Positions 46,724 through 56,279 are shown, numbered from the stretch's first letter. The stretch is DNA of 64,000 bases from UBA7359 sp963976795 (GCA_963976795.1 CAXBLT010000017.1:1-64000), one strand, 5' to 3'. Made by a program: numbers and translations. Notes: generated by a model from the letters alone, not told the origin.

Positions 46724-47800
46724 ATGATGTTATCACGTCTGAGTAACGTTGCTGGAAGTAAAACTTCATCAATAATATATATTGTCGATGATGAACCTGT
46801 CAGCAGAATGTTACTGAGTAAAACTATTGAGAATATTAATTCTGAAATAACTGTAAAGTCATTTCAAAGTGCACCTGCAGCACTTGCCGCGCTTGAGACC
46901 TCCCCGCCCGACTTGATAATCACTGATTACAAAATGCCTATCATGAACGGTGTTGAATTCACCAAACGGATTAGAAGACTGCATAATTGTAAAGACATCC
47001 CGATCATCATGATAACGATTATTGATGATCGTTCTGTTCTATACGACGCATTAAAAAGCGGGGTTACAGAGTTTCTTAATAAGCCATTTGATAAAGTTGA
47101 ATGCGAAGCACGGTGTAAGAATTTATTGGCTCTGGGAAAACGTCAAACAAAATTAAAACAACGTAGCTTTAAACTTGAAAAAAAGATCAGTGAAACTTCA
47201 GAGGAAATTCATGTCAGAGAAAAAGAAACATTAATACGTTTAACGAGGGCATGTGGATTTAAGGATTGCGTCACAGGTGAGCATCTCCTCAGAATTGGTC
47301 GAATAAGCAGGATTCTTGCACTGGAACTGGGCTTTGATGAAACATTCGCAGAAATACTGGAAACATCTTCCCCGTTACATGATATTGGGAAACTGGCTAT
47401 ACCAGACAATATTTTGATGAAAAAAGGTAAGCTGACTGAACAAGAGTTTGACATTATGAAGACACACACAACAATTGGTCATGAAATACTCAAAGACAGC
47501 CCATCACCTTATTTACAAACAGGCGCATTAATTGCTCTTAATCATCATGAAAAATATGATGGTAGCGGTTATCCAAATAAAATACCGGGAAAGGATATTC
47601 CTATAGAAGCCAGAATCGTTGCCGTTGCAGATGTATTTGACTCATTAAGCAACCATAGGCCCTATAAAAAAGCCTGGCCAATCAACAAAACTATTGATTA
47701 TCTGGTAGAACAACAGGGGCAGCATCTTGATCCGGAGTGTGTGAAGGCATTATTGAGTAGAATTGATGATGTAGAACTACCGCCAAAAAAAACACAATAA
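46724..47800 (+). CDS. rpfG: HD-GYP response regulator, RpfG-like cyclic-di-GMP phosphodiesterase
   Basis: A 358-residue two-domain protein. The receiver domain (about 17-140) has the acidic pair DDE at 22-24 and the phosphoacceptor Asp68 in IITDYKMP. The HD-GYP domain follows, with HDIGK at 219-223 and HHEKYDGSGYP at 274-284, so metal ligands and the GYP motif are intact. RpfG degrades cyclic-di-GMP when phosphorylated by RpfC. The RpfC-like kinase starts 18 bp downstream and an RpfF-like gene is nearby, which supports the name. Confidence 0.88.
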   Translation: MMLSRLSNVAGSKTSSIIYIVDDEPVSRMLLSKTIENINSEITVKSFQSAPAALAALETSPPDLIITDYKMPIMNGVEFTKRIRRLHNCKDIPIIMITIIDDRSVLYDALKSGVTEFLNKPFDKVECEARCKNLLALGKRQTKLKQRSFKLEKKISETSEEIHVREKETLIRLTRACGFKDCVTGEHLLRIGRISRILALELGFDETFAEILETSSPLHDIGKLAIPDNILMKKGKLTEQEFDIMKTHTTIGHEILKDSPSPYLQTGALIALNHHEKYDGSGYPNKIPGKDIPIEARIVAVADVFDSLSNHRPYKKAWPINKTIDYLVEQQGQHLDPECVKALLSRIDDVELPPKKTQ

Positions 47801-47818
47801 TGGTTTCATTGTGTAACC

Positions 47819-50374
47819 ATGAAAAATAAATTAGTACACTTAGTTAAAACTCGTTTGCAAAACCGCGAAGATTCTGAGCACATACAAACCGTTGTCAGAT
47901 TTGCCATGGGTGTTACCTGGCTGCTATATATATCGTGGTTAAATCGATTTACACACATTGATTCTGCTGCTGCAACGGCGACATCGTATTTGTATATTAT
48001 TTGCTGTCTTCTAAATCTGGTTTGGATAGTGATTACTCCAAAACCGCTTCCCGTTCGTCGCTACGTTAGCATTTTTCTTGATATATCATTTGCATCGTTT
48101 GCATTTTATCTTATAGGAGAATATGGGGCACCCTTGATTGGCGCATATTTATTTTTAATATTTGGCTATGGATTTCGATACGGAAATAAGTATTTATACA
48201 TAAGTACCGCCATCAGTATTGCTGGAGTTTCTTTGGTGATGATATACAGCTCTTATTGGCAAAAAGAGATCATGCATGGATACGGTGCCATTATTTCAAT
48301 AACGATCCTATCTGCTTATGTCTCGACATTGATATCACTACTGCATAAATCAATTAATGAAGCCAACTCCGCAAATGAAGCGAAAAGTCAATTTCTGGCA
48401 AATATGAGTCATGAAATTCGTACACCGTTGAACGGTGTGGTCGGGATGAGTTCATTGCTTTCCACAACTGAACTCAATAGTAAGCAACAAGAGTATTCAT
48501 CGACTATTAATGCTTCGGCCAAAACATTGTTGGCATTAATCAATGATATCCTCGATATTTCAAAAATAGAGGCAGGAAAGATAACGATAGAACAAGTAGA
48601 TTTTGATCTGCATGCTCTTATTAACTCAACAAGTAAAATGCTCTCTCCACAAGCGGTAAATAAAGGACTGAAGTTTAACGTTCATATCTCACCTGAGGTT
48701 CCTTTTTTACTACGTGGTGATGAGCAACATTTAAGACAAGTACTGATTAATCTTATTAGTAATGCTATCAAATTCACACAAAATGGTTCTATTGAAATAG
48801 TTTTATCTTTAGTCTCAACAGCAGAAAATAAAGCCAGAATAATGTTTAAAGTCATCGATACGGGAATTGGTATCGCAAATGAATCAAAAGACAATATATT
48901 TGAAAAATTTACTCAGGCAGATGCTTCTACAACTCGTAATTTTGGCGGGACAGGACTTGGGATGGCCATTGCCAAACAATTAGTTAATGCAATGCACGGA
49001 GAAATAGATTTCACCAGTGTGTTAGGAGAAGGTTCAACGTTCTGGTTTAGTTTGGAATTTGAACAACAAACCGTATTGTCAGAAGAAAACCAGTCACTGG
49101 AACATTTCTCTGGTGCCCATATTTTAATCATCAACCCAATAAAAGAAAAACAACAGACTATCCAGGAACACCTCTCATTGTGGCCAATATCATATAAACA
49201 ATCTGACCGTGCTCAAGATGCGATAGATATGATCATGTCTGCTAACGCTGAAAATAATTCGTTTAATGTCATCCTTGTTTTCAAGAAGTATCTTGACACA
49301 GACCCTGTTAATTTTATTAAGCAGGCTACAACAAAATCAAGCTTCAAAGACCATTCATTCATACTCATAAATGATAACGAATTACCTGAGTCCGGAAAAA
49401 CAGATCTATTACAGGCAGGCTATGCCTCCATAATACGTAGTAATCTTGATAGAACAAAATTCTTCAGGACATTGCATGCCGTTATTTCTGGTGTCAGTGC
49501 CATATCACCTAATAATAACATTCGTGGTTTTGATAATAAGTCAGCTGATATAACTCAAGTAAAAAAACTAGAAATACTCGTTGGTGAAGATAACAAGACA
49601 AACCAACAAGTAATCAAAAGTATTCTGGAATATGCTAACCATCATGTAACACTAGCTAATAATGGAGAAGAAGTATTAGATATTTTGGAAGAAGATACAT
49701 TTGATCTGATTATTCTTGATATGCAGATGCCTGTTATGGGCGGAATAGAGGCTGCAAAAATATATCGTCACATGTATCCGGAGAAACGCAGTATTCCAAT
49801 ATTGATGCTAACAGCTAATGCTACAAAGGAAGCTCATGATGCATGCAAGGAGGCAAAACTGGATGCTTATTTAACCAAACCCGTAGAACCGGATAAACTT
49901 GTCAAGGTTATCGCTTCGCTTGTCGGTGACGACCATGAGGAAACACCGGTTGCTAGCAATGAGGCATTAAAAGTTGTTGATATAAATAATCCTAATAATT
50001 CGCCATTAATAGACAAAGACTCTTTGGAGTCTTTGGCTTCTATGGCCAGCGACAAATCATTTATGAAAACCTTAATAGAAGGTTACTTACGTGACACTGC
50101 TAATTCTCTAAAACACATGTCCCAATTTTCCAGTGATGACGATTACAATAAATTATCAGAACTTGCTCATAGTGTCGATGGAAGTTCTCGTTCAATTGGT
50201 ACTAAAAGATTATCAAGAATTGCCGACTTAATATATAAACAAGCCCAATCCAGACAACACAAACTAATTTTAAACAATCTGGATTTAATCAATAGCGTAT
50301 TCGAAGAAACACAAACTGAATTAAAATCATTCCTTTCAAAGACTGCTTCATCAAATTCGCAACAAAATAGCTAA
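47819..50374 (+). CDS. rpfC: RpfC-like hybrid sensor histidine kinase
   Basis: An 851-residue membrane kinase. Residues 1-23 resemble the signal-sensing N-terminus of Xanthomonas RpfC (RLQNREDSEHIQ here; Glu20 matches the DSF-binding Glu19). About five membrane helices follow (27-172), then HisKA with His198 in ANMSHEIRTP, HATPase (N box near 311, G boxes near 347 and 376), a degenerate receiver lacking its Asp (433-560), a true receiver with Asp634, and an HPt domain with His784. RpfC proteins usually have one receiver, so this form is longer. It is coupled to rpfG. Confidence 0.88.
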   Translation: MKNKLVHLVKTRLQNREDSEHIQTVVRFAMGVTWLLYISWLNRFTHIDSAAATATSYLYIICCLLNLVWIVITPKPLPVRRYVSIFLDISFASFAFYLIGEYGAPLIGAYLFLIFGYGFRYGNKYLYISTAISIAGVSLVMIYSSYWQKEIMHGYGAIISITILSAYVSTLISLLHKSINEANSANEAKSQFLANMSHEIRTPLNGVVGMSSLLSTTELNSKQQEYSSTINASAKTLLALINDILDISKIEAGKITIEQVDFDLHALINSTSKMLSPQAVNKGLKFNVHISPEVPFLLRGDEQHLRQVLINLISNAIKFTQNGSIEIVLSLVSTAENKARIMFKVIDTGIGIANESKDNIFEKFTQADASTTRNFGGTGLGMAIAKQLVNAMHGEIDFTSVLGEGSTFWFSLEFEQQTVLSEENQSLEHFSGAHILIINPIKEKQQTIQEHLSLWPISYKQSDRAQDAIDMIMSANAENNSFNVILVFKKYLDTDPVNFIKQATTKSSFKDHSFILINDNELPESGKTDLLQAGYASIIRSNLDRTKFFRTLHAVISGVSAISPNNNIRGFDNKSADITQVKKLEILVGEDNKTNQQVIKSILEYANHHVTLANNGEEVLDILEEDTFDLIILDMQMPVMGGIEAAKIYRHMYPEKRSIPILMLTANATKEAHDACKEAKLDAYLTKPVEPDKLVKVIASLVGDDHEETPVASNEALKVVDINNPNNSPLIDKDSLESLASMASDKSFMKTLIEGYLRDTANSLKHMSQFSSDDDYNKLSELAHSVDGSSRSIGTKRLSRIADLIYKQAQSRQHKLILNNLDLINSVFEETQTELKSFLSKTASSNSQQNS

Positions 50375-50395
50375 GTTAATACATCAAGTTTTATA

Positions 50396-50423
50396 ATTAA
50401 TGGGACATCCTTGTCTCATTAAT
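50396..50423. terminator. Bidirectional terminator candidate between rpfC and the desaturase
   Basis: ATTAATGGGACA (50396-50407) pairs with TGTCTCATTAAT (50412-50423) across a TCCT loop; the single mismatch is a G-U pair in RNA. It lies between two converging genes. There is no long T run on either side, so the strength is uncertain. Confidence 0.6.
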
Positions 50424-50450
50424 AAAATGCTTATCTAATTTATAATTTAG

Positions 50451-51527
50451 TTATGCTGCTTTTGCATAACCCTTTTCTTCTATTAATACTGTTTTGTTAC
50501 TAGTTGCATTTCCTGAAAAATCCATCCATAAATGATTATCATAATCATATAATTTGCATTTTCCCATCGTTGCAAAAAAGCTCACTAGTGAAAAGTCCAT
50601 CGTAATTAAATCCTCTCCGTACAACTCACATAGAACTGTCTGTGCTTTTGATAAATTATAGAGAGGTATTCTCGGATCAACATGATGCGCCGTGTGCTCC
50701 ATTGCATTGTGACTAATCAAATTATACCAATGCGGATATTTTATATGCACAGTTATATCTTCGAGAGTTGCGTATGCATTACATTCTTTTTGAGTCTTAA
50801 ACCATGGAACAGTTTCGTGAGTATGATGTTGATACACAGTCACTCCTATCAAGAAATTACTTACAAGAAAAGGAAGCACTAGTCCTAACAATATTACTTC
50901 TAACGGACTTGTGTATGCGACGTGCATCCCCATATAAATAAGTACTGTTGTAAAAGCTGCCATATAACTAACTACTAGTACGAAATCCAGAAAATAAGCA
51001 CCATTTTTCTGTTTGATAATTCGTTTGTATGGAAAAAACTTATCTTTCCACCAACGTTCAATCATGTAGTTGAAACAAATTCCTAGTGGAGAACGATATA
51101 AATGTTCTATCAGCTTTCGACTTGCAGACAAACCATCATATTCTTCTTTTGACAATGGCGACCATGAATTTATACCTTTAATGTTAGGAGATTGATGGTG
51201 TGAGCGATTATGTGCGATTAACCATAAACTGTAATTATGAAATGAAGGTAAAAAGGCTATGCGGCCTATTATAGAATTCCATACTCGGTTGGATGTAAAA
51301 CTATCATGTCCCGCATCATGTGAAACCAGGAATAACGTCCCTATTCTCAGCCCTGCTATAACACTACATGTTATTCTTAACAGCAGGCTTTCAAACATGA
51401 TTGTCCCGGCTATCGCCAATGCATAGATAGTGAGATCAGAAAAAAATATAAATAATGCAAGTTTATTTGATGGTTTTGCGTACTGTTTTATTGAGTGCCG
51501 TAACTCTTTTGTATTTAAATTATTCAT
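50451..51527 (-). CDS. Membrane fatty acid desaturase in the rpf locus
   Basis: A desaturase/hydroxylase-superfamily protein of 358 residues from the chosen start. The three histidine boxes are present: HDAGH (73-77 counting from the upstream GTG), HNRSHH (109-114) and HTAHH (281-285), with QHHTHE at about 236. Four to five membrane helices frame them. The layout resembles delta-12/omega-6 acyl-lipid desaturases. ATG 51527 sits 5 bp after an AGGTGA site; the GTG at 51536 lies in that site. It is 45 bp downstream of rpfF, probably one operon. A role in altering the DSF chain is inferred from position only. Confidence 0.85.
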   Translation of the reverse strand: MNNLNTKELRHSIKQYAKPSNKLALFIFFSDLTIYALAIAGTIMFESLLLRITCSVIAGLRIGTLFLVSHDAGHDSFTSNRVWNSIIGRIAFLPSFHNYSLWLIAHNRSHHQSPNIKGINSWSPLSKEEYDGLSASRKLIEHLYRSPLGICFNYMIERWWKDKFFPYKRIIKQKNGAYFLDFVLVVSYMAAFTTVLIYMGMHVAYTSPLEVILLGLVLPFLVSNFLIGVTVYQHHTHETVPWFKTQKECNAYATLEDITVHIKYPHWYNLISHNAMEHTAHHVDPRIPLYNLSKAQTVLCELYGEDLITMDFSLVSFFATMGKCKLYDYDNHLWMDFSGNATSNKTVLIEEKGYAKAA

Positions 51528-51572
51528 TATAATCACCTGTTCCTAAGCTTGTTTAATTGTTTTACGTAATAA

Positions 51573-52478
51573 TCAAGATACACTTACTTTTGAATATTCA
51601 TGCTGGTATTCTGTCTCGTACCTTTTCTGACTACGCAACAAACGATTGATTGTCCTAATATCTTTATCAGAGATATCAAAAACTGTATCAACCCAAGAGT
51701 CACAGCAAATATCCATCAGCTCCTGTTGGTCATAGTGATTTAAATTTTGAACTATTTTTTGCATCGCCATATTTCCATTCCAGTTTTTATTATGGTTTTG
51801 GACATATGAATAAACGGCCTCTTCGCCGCAGTGATCATCCACAAGAACATCAATAATTCCCATGTCATATAATTCTTCTGCGCTATATAAATTACCGCTG
51901 GAAATCAGTTTATGAGCCTTGTTTAACCCTATTCTTGATGAGAGTGTCTGGAATGCCCCCATGCCAGGAAAACAATTAAACAATATTTCAGGAAAACCCA
52001 TCATTGCTGAACGCTCTGCAATGATCACGTCACCTGATAATGCTATTTCAAAGCCACCACCAAGTGCATTTCCCCTAACCAAAGATATAGTGACAATGGG
52101 TAAATTAAAATTTGTCATTATCGGATAGATCGCTTTTATACAATTAGCTGCGTATTTCTCCAGAGCTATTCTGTCCTTGTTTTTAATACAATTTAAAAAA
52201 TGATTGAGGTCACCACCTAAACTAAAGACTCCATTCGCGTGTGAATCAAGAATGTGATACTTAACCGTTTGCATTTCTCCATCAATGGGTAGCTGTCCAT
52301 TATTAATTTCAATACATCGATGCAAAGTTCGAATATCATCAACTAATTGTGGCGTTACACACGGCTTTGGAAATGCATCCAGGTAAACCCAAACTATTCC
52401 ATCATCAGCATCAAATTCATAATTAATGTGTTCAAGCTTATTGATCGTATTTTTCAAATTAAAATTTAACGTACTCAT
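51573..52478 (-). CDS. rpfF: RpfF-like DSF synthase (crotonase family)
   Basis: A 301-residue crotonase. RpfF acts on acyl-ACP both as dehydratase and thioesterase to yield cis-2-unsaturated fatty acid signals. The two catalytic glutamates of Xanthomonas RpfF (141 and 161) match Glu144 in ALGGGFEIALS and Glu164 in GFPEILFNCFPGMGA, with the same 20-residue spacing. FSLGGDLNHF is the oxyanion region. A strong AGGAG site lies 7 bp before the ATG. The gene converges, through the desaturase, on rpfG-rpfC, as rpfF does on rpfC in Xanthomonas. No rpfB is present next to it. Confidence 0.9.
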   Translation of the reverse strand: MSTLNFNLKNTINKLEHINYEFDADDGIVWVYLDAFPKPCVTPQLVDDIRTLHRCIEINNGQLPIDGEMQTVKYHILDSHANGVFSLGGDLNHFLNCIKNKDRIALEKYAANCIKAIYPIMTNFNLPIVTISLVRGNALGGGFEIALSGDVIIAERSAMMGFPEILFNCFPGMGAFQTLSSRIGLNKAHKLISSGNLYSAEELYDMGIIDVLVDDHCGEEAVYSYVQNHNKNWNGNMAMQKIVQNLNHYDQQELMDICCDSWVDTVFDISDKDIRTINRLLRSQKRYETEYQHEYSKVSVS

Positions 52479-52639
52479 ATGTAGTCTCCTGTTTATTTGA
52501 CTTACTAATTTAGTTAATTGAAAACAGAGTCATTAAAACAAGCTTAACGCCAAAACACGAAATGACCCGGAATCGTTTAACGATGGATCAAATTTAAAAG
52601 ACTAAAATGAAATTTAAAAGAAAAGAATTTTCAGAAAAA

Positions 52640-53113
52640 TTATAGAGATGTTATTAAAACGACAGCATATACAGCAATGCCTTCGCCACGACCGATAAAA
52701 CCCATTTTTTCAGTAGTCGTCGCCTTGATATTGACGTCAGTAGATTTTGCTTCAAGATCTGTAGAAAGATTTTTCTGCATTGAAGAAATATATCCTGCCA
52801 TCTTTGGTGCTTGTGCCAAAATAGTTATGTCTGCATTACCCAACACAAATTTATTTTTTTTCATTAAATCATGAACTTGCCGCAACAAAATTCTACTATC
52901 AATATTCTTTAATTCTGGATCTGTATCGGGAAAATGTGAGCCAATATCACCCAAACACATGGCCCCAAGTATCGCATCACAAAGAGCGTGAATTACCGCA
53001 TCTGCATCAGAATGGCCTTCTAAACCTTTCTCATAGGGGATTGTGACACCACCCAGAATCAAAGCTCGACCTTCGACAAGACGGTGGGCATCGTAACCAT
53101 GTCCAATTCGCAT
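52640..53113 (-). CDS. ispF: 2-C-methyl-D-erythritol 2,4-cyclodiphosphate synthase
   Basis: IspF forms the cyclic diphosphate in the MEP pathway to isoprenoids. The 157-residue protein starts MRIGHGYDAHRL with the zinc ligands Asp and His, followed by GHSDADAVIHALCDAILGA and DIGSHFPDTDP. It lies 4 bp after ispD. In enterobacteria truD and surE follow; here the next gene on this strand is rpfF after 161 bp. Confidence 0.97.
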   Translation of the reverse strand: MRIGHGYDAHRLVEGRALILGGVTIPYEKGLEGHSDADAVIHALCDAILGAMCLGDIGSHFPDTDPELKNIDSRILLRQVHDLMKKNKFVLGNADITILAQAPKMAGYISSMQKNLSTDLEAKSTDVNIKATTTEKMGFIGRGEGIAVYAVVLITSL

Positions 53114-53117
53114 TTTT

Positions 53118-53819
53118 TTATATCACCTTATCTAGGTATGTTTTAAGCAACTCAAGATCATCTTTATGGGTGAGTTTAATGTTTTCCTGATGCCCAGAGA
53201 TCAACTTTGGTTTAAAACCCATTCTTTCAATGGCCATTGACTCATCTGTGACAACGGTTTCATTCTCAAGAGCGTCTTCAATAGCAGACAAAAGTTTATT
53301 ATATTTAAACATCTGTGGTGTTTGTGCATGCCAGAGTGATTCTCGTTCTATCGTTTTTTCTATTTCTCCAGCGTCATTTGCACGTTTCATAGTATCCCGA
53401 CAAGGCATTGCCAGAATGCCTCCTACCTCATGAATCCGTAATTCAATTATCAATCGATCAATTGCTGACTGTTTCAAACAAGGTCTAGCCGCATCATGGA
53501 CCATAACCCAGTCATTATTTTCTGCTTTACCAGATAGTGCCTGTAAACAATTTAGCACTGATTGGTAACGCTCTACTCCACCTGGCGCTGTCATTATTTT
53601 ATCATGATTTGATATTGCTAATGTTGGCCAGTATTCATCTTCCTTAGATATTGCCACAATAATTTTTTCTATATCTTCCCGGTGAATAAAACAATCAATT
53701 GTATACTCAAGAATTGTCTTATTATTGATCGAGATATACTGTTTTGGTTTACCTGCGCCCATCCGCGATCCTACACCGGCAGCAGGTATCACTACCCAAT
53801 ATTTTGAATTATCTGACAT
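53118..53819 (-). CDS. ispD: 2-C-methyl-D-erythritol 4-phosphate cytidylyltransferase
   Basis: IspD attaches CMP to methylerythritol phosphate. The 233-residue sequence begins with the nucleotide-binding VIPAAGVGSRMGAGKPKQY and contains VHDAARPCL and TDESMAIE, all family signatures. It is packed between ftsB (5 bp) and ispF (4 bp). Confidence 0.97.
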   Translation of the reverse strand: MSDNSKYWVVIPAAGVGSRMGAGKPKQYISINNKTILEYTIDCFIHREDIEKIIVAISKEDEYWPTLAISNHDKIMTAPGGVERYQSVLNCLQALSGKAENNDWVMVHDAARPCLKQSAIDRLIIELRIHEVGGILAMPCRDTMKRANDAGEIEKTIERESLWHAQTPQMFKYNKLLSAIEDALENETVVTDESMAIERMGFKPKLISGHQENIKLTHKDDLELLKTYLDKVI

Positions 53820-53824
53820 GAGCC

Positions 53825-54121
53825 TTAATTAGAATCAATTTGAGATCCTGAATAATCTACAATTTGATAAAATGTTTCATTGTATTTAATCATCCCCATC
53901 TCACTTCGTGCACGTTCTTCGATCGCATCATGGCCTTGTTTAAGATCATGAACTTCTGCGGCTAAAGATAAATTTCGTTCTTTAAGATTATTGTTCTCTT
54001 GCACGACATTACGGATCTGTTCCTGAAGATGATGCACCTCGGTCAAACTACCATTACCGAACCATAATCGATACTGTAATAGTATTAACAAGATGAGGAA
54101 GAAAGCCGTAGTCAGTTTCAT
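53825..54121 (-). CDS. ftsB: Cell division protein FtsB
   Basis: A 98-residue bitopic protein: a short cytoplasmic N-terminus, one membrane helix (3-20), then a leucine-zipper coiled coil (LQEQIRNVVQENNNLKERNLSL) and a conserved ARSEMGMIKYNETFYQI end. FtsB works with FtsL and FtsQ in the divisome. The eno-ftsB-ispD order is conserved in gammaproteobacteria. Confidence 0.96.
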   Translation of the reverse strand: MKLTTAFFLILLILLQYRLWFGNGSLTEVHHLQEQIRNVVQENNNLKERNLSLAAEVHDLKQGHDAIEERARSEMGMIKYNETFYQIVDYSGSQIDSN

Positions 54122-54152
54122 TTATACTCTCAAGCTCGCAATAAGTTTCACA

Positions 54153-55436
54153 TCATGAAATATTATAAAAAGCATCTCTTCCAGGGTAAACCGCGTTACT
54201 ACCTAATTGATCTTCTATCTTCATCAGGCGGTTGTATTTTGCCACACGATCAGAACGTGACAATGAACCTGTCTTTATCTGCCCTGCTGATGTTGCGACA
54301 GCAAGATCAGCAATCGTTGTATCTTCAGTCTCACCCGACCGATGTGAGATCACTGCCGTATAACCTGCCTTCTTGGCCATATTGATCGCGGCGAGCGTTT
54401 CTGTAAGTGTTCCAATCTGGTTTACTTTAATCAATATTGAATTGGCAATATTTTTATCGATCCCTTCCTGAAGTATCGACGTGTTAGTTACAAAAAGATC
54501 ATCTCCGACTAATTGAACATTTTTTCCCAGTTGATCTGTTAATAGTTTCCAGCCATCCCAGTCACCTTCATCCATACCATCTTCCATTGTGATAATAGGA
54601 TACTTATCAAACCAGGGTAATAAGTAATCGAGAAACTCTTGGGCATTAAGTTTTTTATTTTCGGATTCAAGTGTGTAAATGCCATCATGATAAAACTCAG
54701 AACTAGCAACATCGAGACCCAATAAAATATCTTCGCCGGCTTTATAGCCCGCTTTATCGATGGCCTCGAGTATCACTTCTATCGCCTGCTCATTTGATGA
54801 AAGATTAGGCGCGAAACCACCTTCATCTCCAACAGTTGTACCAAGGCCTAGTTTTGATAACACCGATTTCAAGGAATGAAATACTTCAGTGCCGTAACGA
54901 ACCGCCTCACGAATACTCGGCGCGCCTACGGGAAGAATCATAAACTCCTGTAAATCGACGCTGTTATCAGCATGTGCGCCGCCATTAATAATATTCATCA
55001 TCGGCACGGGCATCTGAAAAGGCCCTTCACCACCAAGATATTCATAAAGCGGAACATTGTTTTCATTTGCTGCCGCATGTGCAGTCGCCATTGAAACAGC
55101 CAGTATTGCATTTGCCCCAAGGTTTTCTTTAGTAGATGTGCCATCCAGATCTAACATGGCTTGATCAATTTCGGCTTGTTCAGAAACTTCTTTTCCTGAT
55201 AATACCGGCGCTATTTTTTCATGTATGTTAGCTATCGCGGTAAGTACTCCTTTTCCCAGGTAACGTGAATCATCCATATCACGTAACTCCAATGCTTCAC
55301 GTACTCCGGTTGATGCGCCCGAAGGCACCATAGCACTACCTACTGCACCACTTTCAGTAGTGACTTCGGCTTCAATGGTAGGATTGCCCCTTGAATCGAG
55401 GACTTCACGGGCAATGATTTTACTTATAGTTGACAC
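54153..55436 (-). CDS. eno: Enolase
   Basis: Enolase interconverts 2-phosphoglycerate and PEP and in many proteobacteria is also part of the RNA degradosome. The 427-residue protein has ARE(V)LDSRGNPTIEAEV at the start, GDEGGFAPNL, the metal ligands in LGLDVASSEF and ITMEDGMDEGDW, and the catalytic lysine region ILIKVNQIGTLTE with SHRSGETEDT. It lies between kdsA and ftsB. Confidence 0.98.
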   Translation of the reverse strand: MSTISKIIAREVLDSRGNPTIEAEVTTESGAVGSAMVPSGASTGVREALELRDMDDSRYLGKGVLTAIANIHEKIAPVLSGKEVSEQAEIDQAMLDLDGTSTKENLGANAILAVSMATAHAAANENNVPLYEYLGGEGPFQMPVPMMNIINGGAHADNSVDLQEFMILPVGAPSIREAVRYGTEVFHSLKSVLSKLGLGTTVGDEGGFAPNLSSNEQAIEVILEAIDKAGYKAGEDILLGLDVASSEFYHDGIYTLESENKKLNAQEFLDYLLPWFDKYPIITMEDGMDEGDWDGWKLLTDQLGKNVQLVGDDLFVTNTSILQEGIDKNIANSILIKVNQIGTLTETLAAINMAKKAGYTAVISHRSGETEDTTIADLAVATSAGQIKTGSLSRSDRVAKYNRLMKIEDQLGSNAVYPGRDAFYNIS

Positions 55437-55469
55437 TTTTCAGTTCTCCAATACGTGTTACTTAAATAT

Positions 55470-56279
55470 TTATGGTTTTGTTATTTCGTCGATAGATTTT
55501 AACGTCTCTAATAATGACTTCATCTTGTCCAATGGCCAGGAGTTTGGCCCATCGCTCAGCGCTTTTTCAGGGTCCGGGTGTGTTTCCATAAACAAGCCTG
55601 ATATACCAACAGCCATTGCTGCGCGCGCTAACGCCGGGACAAACTCGCGTTGTCCACCAGACACCTTACCGCCTCCACCAGGCATCTGAACAGAATGCGT
55701 CGCGTCAAAGACAACCGGTGCACCCGTATCTTGCATTACGACTAATGAACGCATATCCGAGACAAGATAATTGTAACCAAATGAAGCGCCACGCTCACAG
55801 ACCATAATTTTATCATTACCAACAGCACGCGCTTTTTCAACTACATGCGTCATATCCCATGGGGCAAGGAATTGTCCTTTTTTAATGTTAACCGGCAAAC
55901 CAGTTCTCGCTACAGCTTGAATATAATTTGTTTGTCGACAAAGAAACGCCGGTGTTTGTAAGACATCAACAACACTAGCAACTTCCCCTAAGGGTGTGTC
56001 TTCGTGTATATCGGTTAATACAGGGACACCAATCTTTTCTTTCACATCTGCCAACACTTTTAAACCGGCTTCAATACCTGGTCCGCGAAAACTATCATGC
56101 GAACTACGATTAGCTTTGTCGAACGATGACTTATAAATAAAGGGTATCTGTAATTCAGTGGTCAGTTCTTTTAATTGACCTGCGGTGTCCATAGCCAACT
56201 GTTCACTTTCAATAACACAAGGTCCGGCAATTAAAAAGAAAGGCTTGGTAGGTCCAACCTCAAAATCACATAGTTGCAT
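55470..56279 (-). CDS. kdsA: 3-deoxy-D-manno-octulosonate 8-phosphate synthase
   Basis: KdsA condenses PEP with arabinose 5-phosphate to make the KDO precursor of LPS. The 269-residue barrel has IAGPCVIESE, YKSSFDKANRSS, GVPVLTDIHE and FDATHSVQMPGG. Its start overlaps the end of pyrG by 14 bp. The use of PEP by KdsA and its production by the adjacent eno gene make metabolic sense. The second active-site motif is normal. Confidence 0.97.
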   Translation of the reverse strand: MQLCDFEVGPTKPFFLIAGPCVIESEQLAMDTAGQLKELTTELQIPFIYKSSFDKANRSSHDSFRGPGIEAGLKVLADVKEKIGVPVLTDIHEDTPLGEVASVVDVLQTPAFLCRQTNYIQAVARTGLPVNIKKGQFLAPWDMTHVVEKARAVGNDKIMVCERGASFGYNYLVSDMRSLVVMQDTGAPVVFDATHSVQMPGGGGKVSGGQREFVPALARAAMAVGISGLFMETHPDPEKALSDGPNSWPLDKMKSLLETLKSIDEITKP

